From positions 1 through 64,000 of the forward strand of contig NZ_JARGER010000029.1 of NCBI RefSeq assembly GCF_029210375.1: a stretch of DNA of 64,000 bases. The letters are read 5' to 3'. Shown here in pieces: positions 11,293 to 20,300 of this stretch. The stretch comes from Nocardioides sp. YIM 152315. GTDB lineage: Bacteria; Actinomycetota; Actinomycetes; Propionibacteriales; Nocardioidaceae. Every line of letters starts with the position of its first letter. Position 1 is the first letter of the stretch. Under the pieces are notes generated by a model. The model saw nothing but the letters and a program-made list of their open reading frames with translations. It was not told the DNA's origin and made no database searches. The position numbers were made by a program, and so were the translations under genes.

Positions 11293-12206
11293 GTGTTCCT
11301 CCCCCTCCGGACGACGTACCACCCGTTGCGGTCGAAGCCGCAGATCCTCGCGCCGTCGGCGACCAGCGTCGTCAGCGCCTCGCGCACGGCCGCGCGCCAT
11401 CGCGCGGCGAGCGCGGGGTCGACGGCCCGGGTCGCGCCGATGTCGGCAGGCACCGCGACCAGGACGACGTCGCCCTCGAGCGAACCGGGCACGGGCGCGC
11501 CGTCGGCGCCGATGCCCACGCCCACCACGGCTCCGGCGGCCAGCTCGTCGTCGGCCCGCGATCCGATGGCGCCACCCGAGCAGGCCTCGACCACCGCGGG
11601 ATCGAGCAGCGACCAGTGCACCAGCAGGCGGTCGGACTCGTCGACGCCGTTGATGGTGTCCGCCATCGCGCCGTAGAAGTTCGGCAGGTACTCGACCGGG
11701 CGCGCGGCGAGCTTGACCAGGTTGAAGTAGGCGTTGCGGCTGACCAGCGGGTCGAAGGTCCAGGCGATCTCCGAGACCCCGCGCAGCAGCGCCCAGGCGC
11801 GCTGGTGCAGCTTGAGCGCGAAGCCGACGTGCCGCCCGCTCAGGTCGGCCGCGACGCCCGCGATGTGGCTGTGCAGCGCGTCCTCGGCAGGTGCGTGGAA
11901 GAACCCCACGCAGGCGCCGACCAGCCGGTCGCCCTCGAACGCGCCTCCGACGTAGTTGCCGGCCTTGCTGAAGGCGCGCAGCAGCTCCAGCGTCATCGGC
12001 GGGTTGTCGGAGCGGCCCCAGATCGTCGCGTAGAGCTGCACGACGGCCGTGAGCTCGGCGAGGTCGGTGATCTCGCGGACCGCGACGTCCGCCGCGAGCG
12101 CGGCGGCGTCGGCGACCTGCACGGCGCGGTGCGCATCGGTGGCCGGGTCGACCAGGGCTGGGTTCGTCACGCGGCTCATGCTGCTGAGGTTCTCCGGGCT
12201 CGTCAT
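11289..12206 (-). CDS. GNAT-family N-acyltransferase, COG3375-type
   Basis: A 305-residue protein with an N-terminal GNAT core (about 45-190; LTAVVQLYATIWGRSDNPPM, FEGDRLVGACVGFF, GVAADLSGRHVGFALK) and a C-terminal extension. It resembles the predicted acyltransferases (COG3375) often found beside N-acylamino-acid racemases. In the Geobacillus pathway a GNAT enzyme transfers succinyl from succinyl-CoA to D-amino acids, and I infer the same role here. It sits between M20 and the racemase with 4-base ATGA overlaps on both sides, so the three enzymes are translationally coupled. Acyl-donor specificity is not visible. Confidence 0.8.
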   Translation of the reverse strand: MTSPENLSSMSRVTNPALVDPATDAHRAVQVADAAALAADVAVREITDLAELTAVVQLYATIWGRSDNPPMTLELLRAFSKAGNYVGGAFEGDRLVGACVGFFHAPAEDALHSHIAGVAADLSGRHVGFALKLHQRAWALLRGVSEIAWTFDPLVSRNAYFNLVKLAARPVEYLPNFYGAMADTINGVDESDRLLVHWSLLDPAVVEACSGGAIGSRADDELAAGAVVGVGIGADGAPVPGSLEGDVVLVAVPADIGATRAVDPALAARWRAAVREALTTLVADGARICGFDRNGWYVVRRGRNT

Positions 12207-13339
12207 GGTCGGGCCGCACCAGTCGGGACGGGGACGTTCGTCGGCTCCGCCAGCAGGTCGGCGACCAGCCCCGCGAGCAGCCTCGTGCCGTCGACGAGGT
12301 GGTCGACCAGCACGTGCTCGTCCTCGGCGTGCGCTCCCCCGCCGACGGCACCGAGGCCGTCGAGCGTGGGAGTCCCGACGCCGGCGGTGAAGTTGCCGTC
12401 GGAGGCGCCGCCGACCGCGGCCGCCCGGGGCTCGGGCAGGCCGAGCCGACCGGCGACGGCGCGCACCCGTGCCAGCAGCGCGGCCGACGAGCGGGCCTCG
12501 AGCGGGGGCCGGTTCGGGCCGCCGAGGACCGTGACGGCCGCGCCGTCGAGCACCGGTGTGAGCGCGCGCATGGCGGCGTCGACCCGGTCCTGCTCGGCGA
12601 CCGTGCGGACGCGGACGTCGACCGCGAACGAGCCCTCGGCGGGCACCGTGTTGGTGGTCGTGCCGGCCCGGGCGGTGGTGGGCGTCACGGTGGTGCCGGC
12701 GGCCGGGTCGGCCAGCGCGGCGACCGCGAGCGCCTGGCGGGCGAGCTCGAGGGTGGCGTTGACGCCGCGCTCCGGGTCGAGCCCGGCGTGGGCGGCCCGC
12801 CCGGCGACGCGGACGTCGTACAGCGAGACGCCCTTGCGCTCGGTCTTCAGCGCGCCGCCGTCGGCCGACGCCTCCAGCACCAGGGCGGCCCGTGTGGCGC
12901 GTGCCTCGTCCTCGATCAGCCCGCGCGAGCTCGGCGACCCCAGCTCCTCGTCACCGGTGACCAGCAGGGTGACGCCCTCCGCGCCCGCGAGGGCGTGGAA
13001 CGCCATCGCCAGCCCGGCCTTCATGTCGAAGCAGCCCGGTCCCCGCAGCACGCCGCCCTCGACCGTGCACGGGCGCGTGGCCAGCGACCCGAGCGGCCAC
13101 ACGGTGTCGTGGTGGCCGAGCACCAGCACGCGGGAGGGGCCGGTGCCGAGCCGCCAGCGCAGGTGCGTGCGGCCGTCGAGGACGATCCGCTCGGGCTCCA
13201 CGCCGAGACGTCCGGCCCCGATGCGCGCGACGACGTCGGCCGAGCCGGCCACCGCGGCCAGGTCGGCCGACGGCGACTCGCACTCGACCAGCGCGCGGAC
13301 GTCGGCTAGGAGGTCGGCCAGGATCGGGTGGGAGTCCAT
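12203..13339 (-). CDS. M20 family metallopeptidase / N-acyl-L-amino acid hydrolase
   Basis: A 378-residue dinuclear zinc hydrolase of the M20A/carboxypeptidase G2 type. It has LVLGHHDTVWP with metal-binding H77, GCFDMKAG with bridging D105, and GDEELGS with catalytic E131 and ligand E132. There is no signal peptide, so it is cytoplasmic. In context it would remove the N-acyl (succinyl) group from the L-isomer after racemisation, making the route irreversible. Start ATG at 13339 overlaps the stop of the upstream peptidase fusion gene. A role as a plain aminoacyl peptidase is the alternative. Confidence 0.88.
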   Translation of the reverse strand: MDSHPILADLLADVRALVECESPSADLAAVAGSADVVARIGAGRLGVEPERIVLDGRTHLRWRLGTGPSRVLVLGHHDTVWPLGSLATRPCTVEGGVLRGPGCFDMKAGLAMAFHALAGAEGVTLLVTGDEELGSPSSRGLIEDEARATRAALVLEASADGGALKTERKGVSLYDVRVAGRAAHAGLDPERGVNATLELARQALAVAALADPAAGTTVTPTTARAGTTTNTVPAEGSFAVDVRVRTVAEQDRVDAAMRALTPVLDGAAVTVLGGPNRPPLEARSSAALLARVRAVAGRLGLPEPRAAAVGGASDGNFTAGVGTPTLDGLGAVGGGAHAEDEHVLVDHLVDGTRLLAGLVADLLAEPTNVPVPTGAARP

Positions 13340-16300
13340 CAGTCCACCCGTGGGGTGGCCCGGACGCCGAAGTGCACGTAGCGCTCGCCGGTCGGCAGCT
13401 CGTAGAAGGTCACCGGCGCCCAGGTGTCCGCCTCCGGGGGTCGCACCGCGAACAGCGCCGGCCCGACCGGCACCATCGGGTACTCGTCCACCGGGTCCGG
13501 CACCATCTCTGCGAGCGGGCCGAGGACGGTCGTGCGCAGGGTCGGGCCGTCGGCGAGCACCTCCATGCGCACCGAGGAGCGCGCATAGGTGCCGACGTAC
13601 GGCGCGACGTCGACCTCGACCGGCTCGGCCGGCGGGGCGAACGGCGCGGACATCTCGACGCCGGCGACCTCGGCGAAGATCTCGCGGTAGAGGTCCTCGT
13701 AGAGGTCGCGGGTGTTGCCGCCGTTGGCGAGGAGCGCCACCGCGACGTCCTGCCCGGGCAGCAGCCGCAGGAAGCCGGCCTGACCGAGCGTGTTGCCGTC
13801 GTGGCCGATCAGCCGGTGGCCGTGCCAGCCGAACCTGATCCAGCCCAGACCCCAGGAGTCGCCGAGGATGAACTTGTCGGGCAGATCGGCCTCGTGGCGG
13901 GTCATCGCCTCGGTCGACTCCGACGAGAGCACCTGGGTGCCATCGGGTGCGCGGCCGCCGGAGAGGTGCATCCTCGCGAAGCCGAGCACGTCGCGCACCG
14001 TCGACTTGATCAGGCCGGCCGGACCGACCGAGCGGGGCAGGTCCCACACGGGGGTGGGGACCTGCTCGCCCTCCACGTCGACGTGGCCGACCGCGGCGGC
14101 GAAGAGGATCGCCTCCTCCGCGAGCGTCACGGTGTGGTCCAGGCCGAGGGGCGTGAACAGCCGCTCCTTCATGGCCTGGTCCCAGGTCTGGTCGGTGAGC
14201 CTCTCGATCACGCGGCCCAGCAGCGACCAGCCGGAGTTGCAGTAGGACCAGGTGGCACCGAGCGGGTGGTTCTGCGCGACGTCGGCGAGCAGCGCGACGT
14301 ACTTCTCGAGGCAGTCGTCGCCGCGTCCGGTGTCGGTGAAGACGTCCCCGTCGATGCCGCTCGTGTGCGTGAGCAGGTGCCAGACGGTCAACTGCTTCGT
14401 GACGTCCGGGTCGGACAGCTGGAGCTCGGGGAGCACCTCGATGACCGGCGTGTCGAGCGCGATCCTGTCCTCGTCGAGCAGCTGCATGACGACGGTCGCC
14501 GTCCAGACCTTGCTGATCGAGCCGATCTGGAAGAGCGAGTCCGTCGTGACCGGCTGGCCGGTGCGGTTGTTGAGCACGCCGTACGCCGCCTCGGCGAGGT
14601 CGTCGCCGTCGAGGATGCCCAGCTGGGCGCCCGGCACGTGGTGCCGGCGCGCCAGCACCTCGAGGCGACGCTGCCAGTGGGCGACGTCGAGGCGCGGGCG
14701 GCCACCGCGGACCGCGTACTGCTCCACCCACGCGACGACGCGGCGGTTGTAGTCCAGCCGCTGCGACGGCTTGCCGAGCAGGATGAAGACATGGGAGGCG
14801 TCCGGGTAGAGCACGAGCTCGGTCGGGACGCCGCGTCGGCGCAGCGACGTGTGCCACTGCTGGGCCTGGCCGACCGGGCAGGTCAGGTCGTCCTTGCCGT
14901 GCAGGACCAGCGTCGGCGTCGTGACCTCGTCGACGTGGGTGATCGGCGACATCGCGGCGTACTGCTCGGCGGCCTCCCACGGCGTGCCACCGAGCTCGTA
15001 GCGGCCCATGAGCACGCCGTCGTCGCTGGAGCCGAACTCGCTGGTGAGGTCGCTGACGACGCCGCCCGCGACCGCGGCCTTGAAGCGGTCGTCGTGCCCG
15101 GTGAGCCAGCAGGTCATGAAGCCGCCGTAGCTGTAGCCGGTGACCGCGAGCCGATCGCGGTCGGCGAGGCCCTCGGCGACCAGGGCGTCGAGCGGCTCGA
15201 GGAAGTCGTCGACGTCGTGGACCCCCCACCCGGCGTTGACGCCGTCGTAGAACGCCGCCCCGTAGCCGTCGCTGCCGCGCGGGTTGAGCAGCAGCACCGC
15301 CCAGCCCCGGGCGGCCAGGGCCTGGTGGTAGAGGTGCATCTCGTCGGCGGCCGCGTTCCACGCGTTGTGCGGACCGCCGTGGATGTCGAGCAGCAGCGGC
15401 AGCGGACCGTCGCGCTCCACGTCGGTCGCCGGGTCGCGGACCAGCCAGCCCTGCACCTCGGTCCCGTCCGAGATCGTGAACGTGCGCTCCTCGCGCACGA
15501 ACAGCTCGACGTCGGGCATGCCGTGGTCGGTCAGCACGGTCTCGGCACCGGTCGTGAGGTCGAGCGCCACGATCTCGCCGTACGACGTGGGCGTGGCCAG
15601 CGCGACGACGGCGGTGGTGCCGGCGACGGAGAGGCCGGAGACGACGCGGCCGGCGCCCGCGAGCACGGGCCCGTCCACGTCGTGGAGATGGGAGCAGCCG
15701 CGGTCGCGGATCGTGAACAGGACGCGGCCGTCGGCGGTCTCGACCGGGCGGGCGCCGGGGTACGCCGGGCCACCGGGCATCACGTTGCGGTCCAGGTGTC
15801 CGCTGAGGTCGGTCGGGGCGCCGCCGTCGAGCGGGACGCGGAAGAGGTGGGCGTGACCGAGCGCGAGCTCCGGGTGGCCGACGACGAGCAGGCCCTCCCC
15901 GTCGTTCGTGAACGAGACCGTGCCGGCGATTCCGTCCTCGAGCGCGACGACGCGCGGCCGGGCCTTCGGGTCGTCGACGTCGACGACGTGCACCGCGGTC
16001 TGGTAGGTGAGGTCGCTGTCGGCACCGGCCCTGCGGGTGAACGCGACGGTGCGGCCGTCCGGCGACCAGGCGGGCTGGCCGGCGTGGTCGCCGTCGGTGA
16101 TCTGGCGGCAGTCGCCGCTCGCCACGTCGACGACGTGCAGCTGCCGGCGGGTCGCACCGAAGAAGCCGGAGCCGTCGGCCTGGTAGTCGACGCGCCTGGC
16201 GACCAGCGGCCCCGTGCCGCCACGGTCGCCAGCCGGGTCGACGGGCGCGGAGAAGGCGAGCCGTTCGCCGTTCGGGCTCCAGACCGGGGCGCCGGCGCCG

Positions 16301-16608
16301 AGCGGCAGGTCGGTGACCCGCTCCGGCTCGCCGCCGTCGGCCGCCAGGACGTGCACCTGTCCCTCCCGCAGGAACGCGAGGCGGGTGCCGTCGGGAGACC
16401 AGGCCGGGGCCGTGTCGTCCGGGCCGCCGGTCAGCCGCCGTGGTGTGCCGCCGGCGGTGGGGACCGTCCAGAGCTGATCGACGTTGCGGTCCTGCTCGCC
16501 GTCCAGGGTGCGGAGCACGTAGACGACCCGCGACCCGTCGGGCGAGACGGCGGGCTGAGACGGGACCGCGAGCGCGGTCAGGTCGTCGATGGTGAGGCGT
16601 CGGGTCAT
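13339..16608 (-). CDS. fusion of S9 prolyl-oligopeptidase-type peptidase and class C beta-lactamase-like serine hydrolase
   Basis: A 1089-residue two-enzyme protein in one uninterrupted frame. Residues 1 to about 640 form an S9 acylaminoacyl-peptidase-like enzyme: a beta-propeller with WSPDG repeats, then an alpha/beta hydrolase domain with nucleophile S493 (GYSYGGF), an acid in HGKDD and a histidine in DASHVF. From about 645 to the end is a penicillin-recognising serine hydrolase with S697-I-S-K700, a YCN motif and GHDG. The second half aligns along its whole length with the separate hydrolase at 21909-23297. No signal peptide is seen, so it probably acts on imported peptides. ATG at 16608 overlaps the upstream ABC gene by 4 bases. 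The beta-lactamase fold includes D-aminopeptidases, which fits this operon, but the activity is inferred. Confidence 0.9.
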   Translation of the reverse strand: MTRRLTIDDLTALAVPSQPAVSPDGSRVVYVLRTLDGEQDRNVDQLWTVPTAGGTPRRLTGGPDDTAPAWSPDGTRLAFLREGQVHVLAADGGEPERVTDLPLGAGAPVWSPNGERLAFSAPVDPAGDRGGTGPLVARRVDYQADGSGFFGATRRQLHVVDVASGDCRQITDGDHAGQPAWSPDGRTVAFTRRAGADSDLTYQTAVHVVDVDDPKARPRVVALEDGIAGTVSFTNDGEGLLVVGHPELALGHAHLFRVPLDGGAPTDLSGHLDRNVMPGGPAYPGARPVETADGRVLFTIRDRGCSHLHDVDGPVLAGAGRVVSGLSVAGTTAVVALATPTSYGEIVALDLTTGAETVLTDHGMPDVELFVREERTFTISDGTEVQGWLVRDPATDVERDGPLPLLLDIHGGPHNAWNAAADEMHLYHQALAARGWAVLLLNPRGSDGYGAAFYDGVNAGWGVHDVDDFLEPLDALVAEGLADRDRLAVTGYSYGGFMTCWLTGHDDRFKAAVAGGVVSDLTSEFGSSDDGVLMGRYELGGTPWEAAEQYAAMSPITHVDEVTTPTLVLHGKDDLTCPVGQAQQWHTSLRRRGVPTELVLYPDASHVFILLGKPSQRLDYNRRVVAWVEQYAVRGGRPRLDVAHWQRRLEVLARRHHVPGAQLGILDGDDLAEAAYGVLNNRTGQPVTTDSLFQIGSISKVWTATVVMQLLDEDRIALDTPVIEVLPELQLSDPDVTKQLTVWHLLTHTSGIDGDVFTDTGRGDDCLEKYVALLADVAQNHPLGATWSYCNSGWSLLGRVIERLTDQTWDQAMKERLFTPLGLDHTVTLAEEAILFAAAVGHVDVEGEQVPTPVWDLPRSVGPAGLIKSTVRDVLGFARMHLSGGRAPDGTQVLSSESTEAMTRHEADLPDKFILGDSWGLGWIRFGWHGHRLIGHDGNTLGQAGFLRLLPGQDVAVALLANGGNTRDLYEDLYREIFAEVAGVEMSAPFAPPAEPVEVDVAPYVGTYARSSVRMEVLADGPTLRTTVLGPLAEMVPDPVDEYPMVPVGPALFAVRPPEADTWAPVTFYELPTGERYVHFGVRATPRVD

Positions 16609-17366
16609 CGGGGGCTCCCCTTCGTGTGCTGAGTTCCTGGGACGGCGGCGAGCAGCTCGCGCGTGTAGTCGTGGTCGGGAGCGGCCAGGACCTGCGCGGT
16701 CGGGCCCTCCTCGACGATGCGGCCGTGGTGCATGACGGCGACGTGGGTGGCGACGTACCGCACGACGGCGAGGTTGTGGGAGATGAAGAGCATCGAGAGA
16801 CCGAGCTCGCGCTGGAGCTCGCGCACCAGGTTGAGCACGGCGCCCTGGATGGAGACGTCGAGGGCCGAGGTGATCTCGTCGGCGATCACCACCGCCGGGC
16901 GGCCCGCGAGCGCCCTGGCCAGTGCGACGCGCTGCCGCTGGCCGCCCGACAGCTCCGACGGGCGGGCCGCGGCGCGCGCGGGGTCGAGGTGGACGAGCTC
17001 CAGGAGCCGCCCGACCTCCGCGCGCCGGTCGGCGCGGGAGGCGCCCGGCGGGATCGCCTCCGCGACGCTCTCGCCGATGCTCATCCGCGGGTCGAGCGAG
17101 GAGTAGGGGTCCTGGAACACCATCTGCAGCGGGCGGTTGCGCCCCCGGGTCGGCACCGGCTCCCCGTCGAGGAGGATCCGGCCGCCGTGCATCGGCGCGA
17201 GGCCGACCGCGGCGCGCGCCAGGGTCGACTTGCCCGATCCCGACTCCCCCACCAGCCCGACGACGTGGCCCGCCGGGACCGTGAGGCTGACGCCGTCGAC
17301 CGCGGTGGTGTGGCCGTAGCGGACGGTGACGTCCTCGAAGCGCAGCTCCCTCATCGGGTGAGTCAT
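16605..17366 (-). CDS. peptide ABC transporter ATP-binding protein (DppF-like)
   Basis: A 253-residue ATPase. It has Walker A GESGSGKST, signature LSGGQRQR, Walker B VVIADEITSALD and an H-loop in FISHN, with the oligopeptide-type FQDPYSSLDPRMS stretch. It would pair with the ATPase half of the upstream fusion to drive dipeptide/oligopeptide import. It lacks the C-terminal cysteine-containing peptide/nickel extension, which its partner has. Start ATG 17366 overlaps the preceding stop (ATGA); the next ATG (residue 5) is also possible. Confidence 0.92.
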   Translation of the reverse strand: MTHPMRELRFEDVTVRYGHTTAVDGVSLTVPAGHVVGLVGESGSGKSTLARAAVGLAPMHGGRILLDGEPVPTRGRNRPLQMVFQDPYSSLDPRMSIGESVAEAIPPGASRADRRAEVGRLLELVHLDPARAAARPSELSGGQRQRVALARALAGRPAVVIADEITSALDVSIQGAVLNLVRELQRELGLSMLFISHNLAVVRYVATHVAVMHHGRIVEEGPTAQVLAAPDHDYTRELLAAVPGTQHTKGSPR

Positions 17367-19276
17367 CTGGCGTCGACCTGCTCTCGGTCCTGGATCGCGA
17401 TGTCGATGGGCTCGCCGGCGTGCCAGCAGGCGACCCGGAGGCCGGCGGCGTCGGTCTCGAGCGGCGGCTGCTCCGCGAGGCACCGGTCCGTGGCCAGCGG
17501 GCAGCGGGCGGCGAAGGCGCAACCCACCGGCACGTCGGCGGGGTCGACGGGCCGGCCCGGGACGGTCGCCAGCGGCGCATCGAGGTCGGTGTGCATGTCG
17601 GGTACCGCGGCGAGCAGCGCCCGGGTGTAGGGGTGGCGGGCGGAGGCGGCGAGGTCGGCCGCGGGCAGGTCCTCGACGATGGTGCCGGCGTACATGACCA
17701 ACACCCGGTCGCAGACCTCGCCGACGACGGTGACGTCGTGGCTGATCAGCACCAGCGCGACGTCCTCGGCCGCGCGGATCGACGTGAGCAGGTCGAGCAC
17801 CTGCTGCTGCACCGTGACGTCGAGCGCGGTCGTCGGCTCGTCGGCGACGATCAGGGCCGGTGTCCCCATCAGGCCCATGCCGATCATCGCGCGCTGGCGC
17901 ATGCCGCCGGAGAACTCGTGCGGGTACTGGTGCGCCCGGTGCTCCGGGTCGGTGATCCGCACCGACCGGAGGCGGTCGACGGCGCGGGCCAGGGCCGCCC
18001 GGCGGCCGAGGCCCTGGTGGTGGCGGGCCACCTCGGCGAGCTGACCACCCATCCGCTGGGTCGGGTTGAACGAGGTCATCGGGTCCTGGAACACCATGGA
18101 CAGCGAGGTGCCGAGCAGGTGTCGCTGCGCCCGGGTATCGGAGGCGCGCAGGTCGGCACCGAGCAGCTCGAGACGGCTCGCCTCGACCCGGCCCGGGTCG
18201 CCGACCAGCCGCGAGACGGCGAGCGCGGTCAGGGACTTGCCCGAACCCGACTCCCCCACGACGCCGACCGCCTCGCCCCGGCGTACGGCGAAGGAGATGC
18301 CGCGGACCGGGTGGATCGGACCCTCGGGGCCGGGGAAGGTGACGGTCAGGTCGCGGACGTCGAGCACGACGTCGTCGTGGTCGTGGTGTCGCTCCGCGGG
18401 CCGCTCCTCGACCTCGAGGGCGTCCGGGCTCGGCGGCAGCGCCGGCACGCCACCCACGACGCCGACGCCCAGCGCCTTGGCGACGGACTCGCCGAAGAGG
18501 TTGAAGGCGAGACCGGCGACGATCACGGCCGCGCCCGGGGCGAGCGCGGCATAGGGGTTGACGTAGATCGAGCTGATGCCGTCGTAGAGCAGCCGGCCCC
18601 AGTCGTAGTGCGGCTGCTGGACGCCGAGGCCGAGGAACGACAGGCCGGCGAAGGACAGGAGCGCGCCGCCCGCGCCGATGGTGGCGTTGACGACCAGCGG
18701 CTCGGAGACGTTCGGGAGCACGTGCCGGAAGAGCAGCCGCACCCGCCCGACCCCGGCGACGCGGGCCGCGGACACGTAGTCGCGCGCGCCGACGGAGGCG
18801 ACCAGGGTCTGGGTGAGGCGCCCGAACGCCGGGGCGCCCGCGAGGCCGATCGCGAAGACCGCGCCGGTCGCGCCGACACCGAAGATCACGGCGAAGAACA
18901 GCGCGAGCAGGATGCCCGGGAAGGCGACCGCGATGTTCACCGCGGCGTTCACGAGCCGGCCGATCCGGCGACCGAGCAGGAACGACGCGGTGCCGAGCAG
19001 CAGGCCGACGACGACGGCGACGGCGGTGGCGGCCAGCGCGAGCTCGACCGACAGCCGGGTGGCGACCAGGGTGCGGTAGAAGATGTCGCGGCCCAGGTTG
19101 TCGGTGCCCGCCCAGTGGTCGGCGGACGGCCCGGCGAGGATGTTGCCGGTGTCGACGGCGTTCGCGTCGTCGGTCCACAGGATCGGAGCCAGAACGGCGA
19201 GCACGAGCACCCCGGCCGACAGCACGGACGCGGTGAGTCCCAGAGGTGTGCGCAGCACGCTCAACCAGCGCTTCAA
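17363..19276 (-). CDS. peptide ABC transporter permease-ATPase fusion (DppC-DppD-like)
   Basis: A 637-residue fusion. The N-terminal ~280 residues are a DppC-type permease with about six helices and an EAA-loop-like segment (DYVSAARVAGVGRVRLLFRHVLPN). After a charged linker, the C-terminal ~330 residues are a DppD-type ATPase: Walker A GESGSGKS, signature FSGGMRQR, Walker B LIVADEPTTALD, and the cysteine-containing oligopeptide/nickel C-terminal motif (CAFAARCPLATDRC). Such permease-ATPase fusions occur in actinobacterial peptide importers. The start is TTG at 19276, 3 bases after the dppB-like stop. Confidence 0.93.
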   Translation of the reverse strand: MKRWLSVLRTPLGLTASVLSAGVLVLAVLAPILWTDDANAVDTGNILAGPSADHWAGTDNLGRDIFYRTLVATRLSVELALAATAVAVVVGLLLGTASFLLGRRIGRLVNAAVNIAVAFPGILLALFFAVIFGVGATGAVFAIGLAGAPAFGRLTQTLVASVGARDYVSAARVAGVGRVRLLFRHVLPNVSEPLVVNATIGAGGALLSFAGLSFLGLGVQQPHYDWGRLLYDGISSIYVNPYAALAPGAAVIVAGLAFNLFGESVAKALGVGVVGGVPALPPSPDALEVEERPAERHHDHDDVVLDVRDLTVTFPGPEGPIHPVRGISFAVRRGEAVGVVGESGSGKSLTALAVSRLVGDPGRVEASRLELLGADLRASDTRAQRHLLGTSLSMVFQDPMTSFNPTQRMGGQLAEVARHHQGLGRRAALARAVDRLRSVRITDPEHRAHQYPHEFSGGMRQRAMIGMGLMGTPALIVADEPTTALDVTVQQQVLDLLTSIRAAEDVALVLISHDVTVVGEVCDRVLVMYAGTIVEDLPAADLAASARHPYTRALLAAVPDMHTDLDAPLATVPGRPVDPADVPVGCAFAARCPLATDRCLAEQPPLETDAAGLRVACWHAGEPIDIAIQDREQVDAR

Positions 19277-19279
19277 CGC

Positions 19280-20275
19280 TCAGTCCTCCCGGATCATCGA
19301 GCGCGGGTCGAGCAGCGCGAGGGCGACGTCGACGACGGTGTTCACGAGCAGCACGCCCGCGCCGTACACGAGGACGATGGCCTGCACCACCTGGTAGTCC
19401 TTGTTGAGGATCGACGAGACGATCGTGCTGCCGAGGCCGGGCCACGCGAAGACGTTCTCGACCAGCACGGTGCCGGCGACCATCGCGCTGAGGATCAGGC
19501 CGCCGAGCGTGAGCGACGCGGTGAGCGCGTTGGGCAGCGCGTGGCGGAGGTAGACGGTGCGGGCGGGCAGGCGCTTGGCGCGCGCGGTGCGGACGAAGTC
19601 GGCCTCCAGCACCGCGACCATCTCGACCCGGATGATGCGGGACAGGATCGCGGCGGGGCCGATGGCGAGCGCCAGCACCGGCAGGACGTACGCCGAGGGC
19701 GTGTCGTTGCCCGCGACGGGGAGCCAGCCGAGGTTGACGCCGAAGACGTAGACCAGGCCGACGCCGACGAGGAAGTCGGGGATGGTCCCGAGCACCACGC
19801 TGGTGGTCGTGAAGCCCAGCTCGGTGCGGCGGCCGTGACCGCGCCGGGTGAGCACGCCCATCGTGACGCCGAGCGGGACCGCGACCGCGACCGCCACCAC
19901 GAACGCCAGCAGCGCCAGCTGGAGCGTGGCCGGCAGGCGCTGCGAGACCACGTCGGAGACCGGCAGCTGGGAGACGATCGAGGTGCCGAGGTCACCGGTG
20001 ACGAGGTGCTGCAGATAGTGCCAGTACTGCACGAGGATCGGGTCGTCGAGGCCCATCTCCTCGCGCTTGGCCGCCACCAGCGACGCCGGCGCGGTGGGCC
20101 CGAGCGCCGCACGCACCGCGTCTCCCGGGATCAGGTGGATCATCAGGAACGAGGCCGTGACGAGCACCCACAGCGAGACCAGCAGGCGGCCGACGCGGCG
20201 TACCCCGAACCGGACCCACGGGTGGGAGGACACTCCCAACCGGGGCGCCTGGGCGACCGAGCCCGCCAGGGTCAT
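19280..20275 (-). CDS. peptide ABC transporter permease (DppB-like)
   Basis: A 331-residue inner-membrane permease with about six helices. An N-terminal helix carries RVGRLLVSLWVLVTASFLMIHLIPGDAV, typical of DppB/OppB, and there is an EAA-type loop near VRTARAKRLPARTV. With the fusion permease it forms the translocation channel. ATG at 20275 has GGAGC upstream. It lies 25 bp after the binding-protein gene in the same operon. Confidence 0.93.
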   Translation of the reverse strand: MTLAGSVAQAPRLGVSSHPWVRFGVRRVGRLLVSLWVLVTASFLMIHLIPGDAVRAALGPTAPASLVAAKREEMGLDDPILVQYWHYLQHLVTGDLGTSIVSQLPVSDVVSQRLPATLQLALLAFVVAVAVAVPLGVTMGVLTRRGHGRRTELGFTTTSVVLGTIPDFLVGVGLVYVFGVNLGWLPVAGNDTPSAYVLPVLALAIGPAAILSRIIRVEMVAVLEADFVRTARAKRLPARTVYLRHALPNALTASLTLGGLILSAMVAGTVLVENVFAWPGLGSTIVSSILNKDYQVVQAIVLVYGAGVLLVNTVVDVALALLDPRSMIRED

Positions 20276-20300
20276 GCGTTGCTCCGGCTCACCGTGTCCG

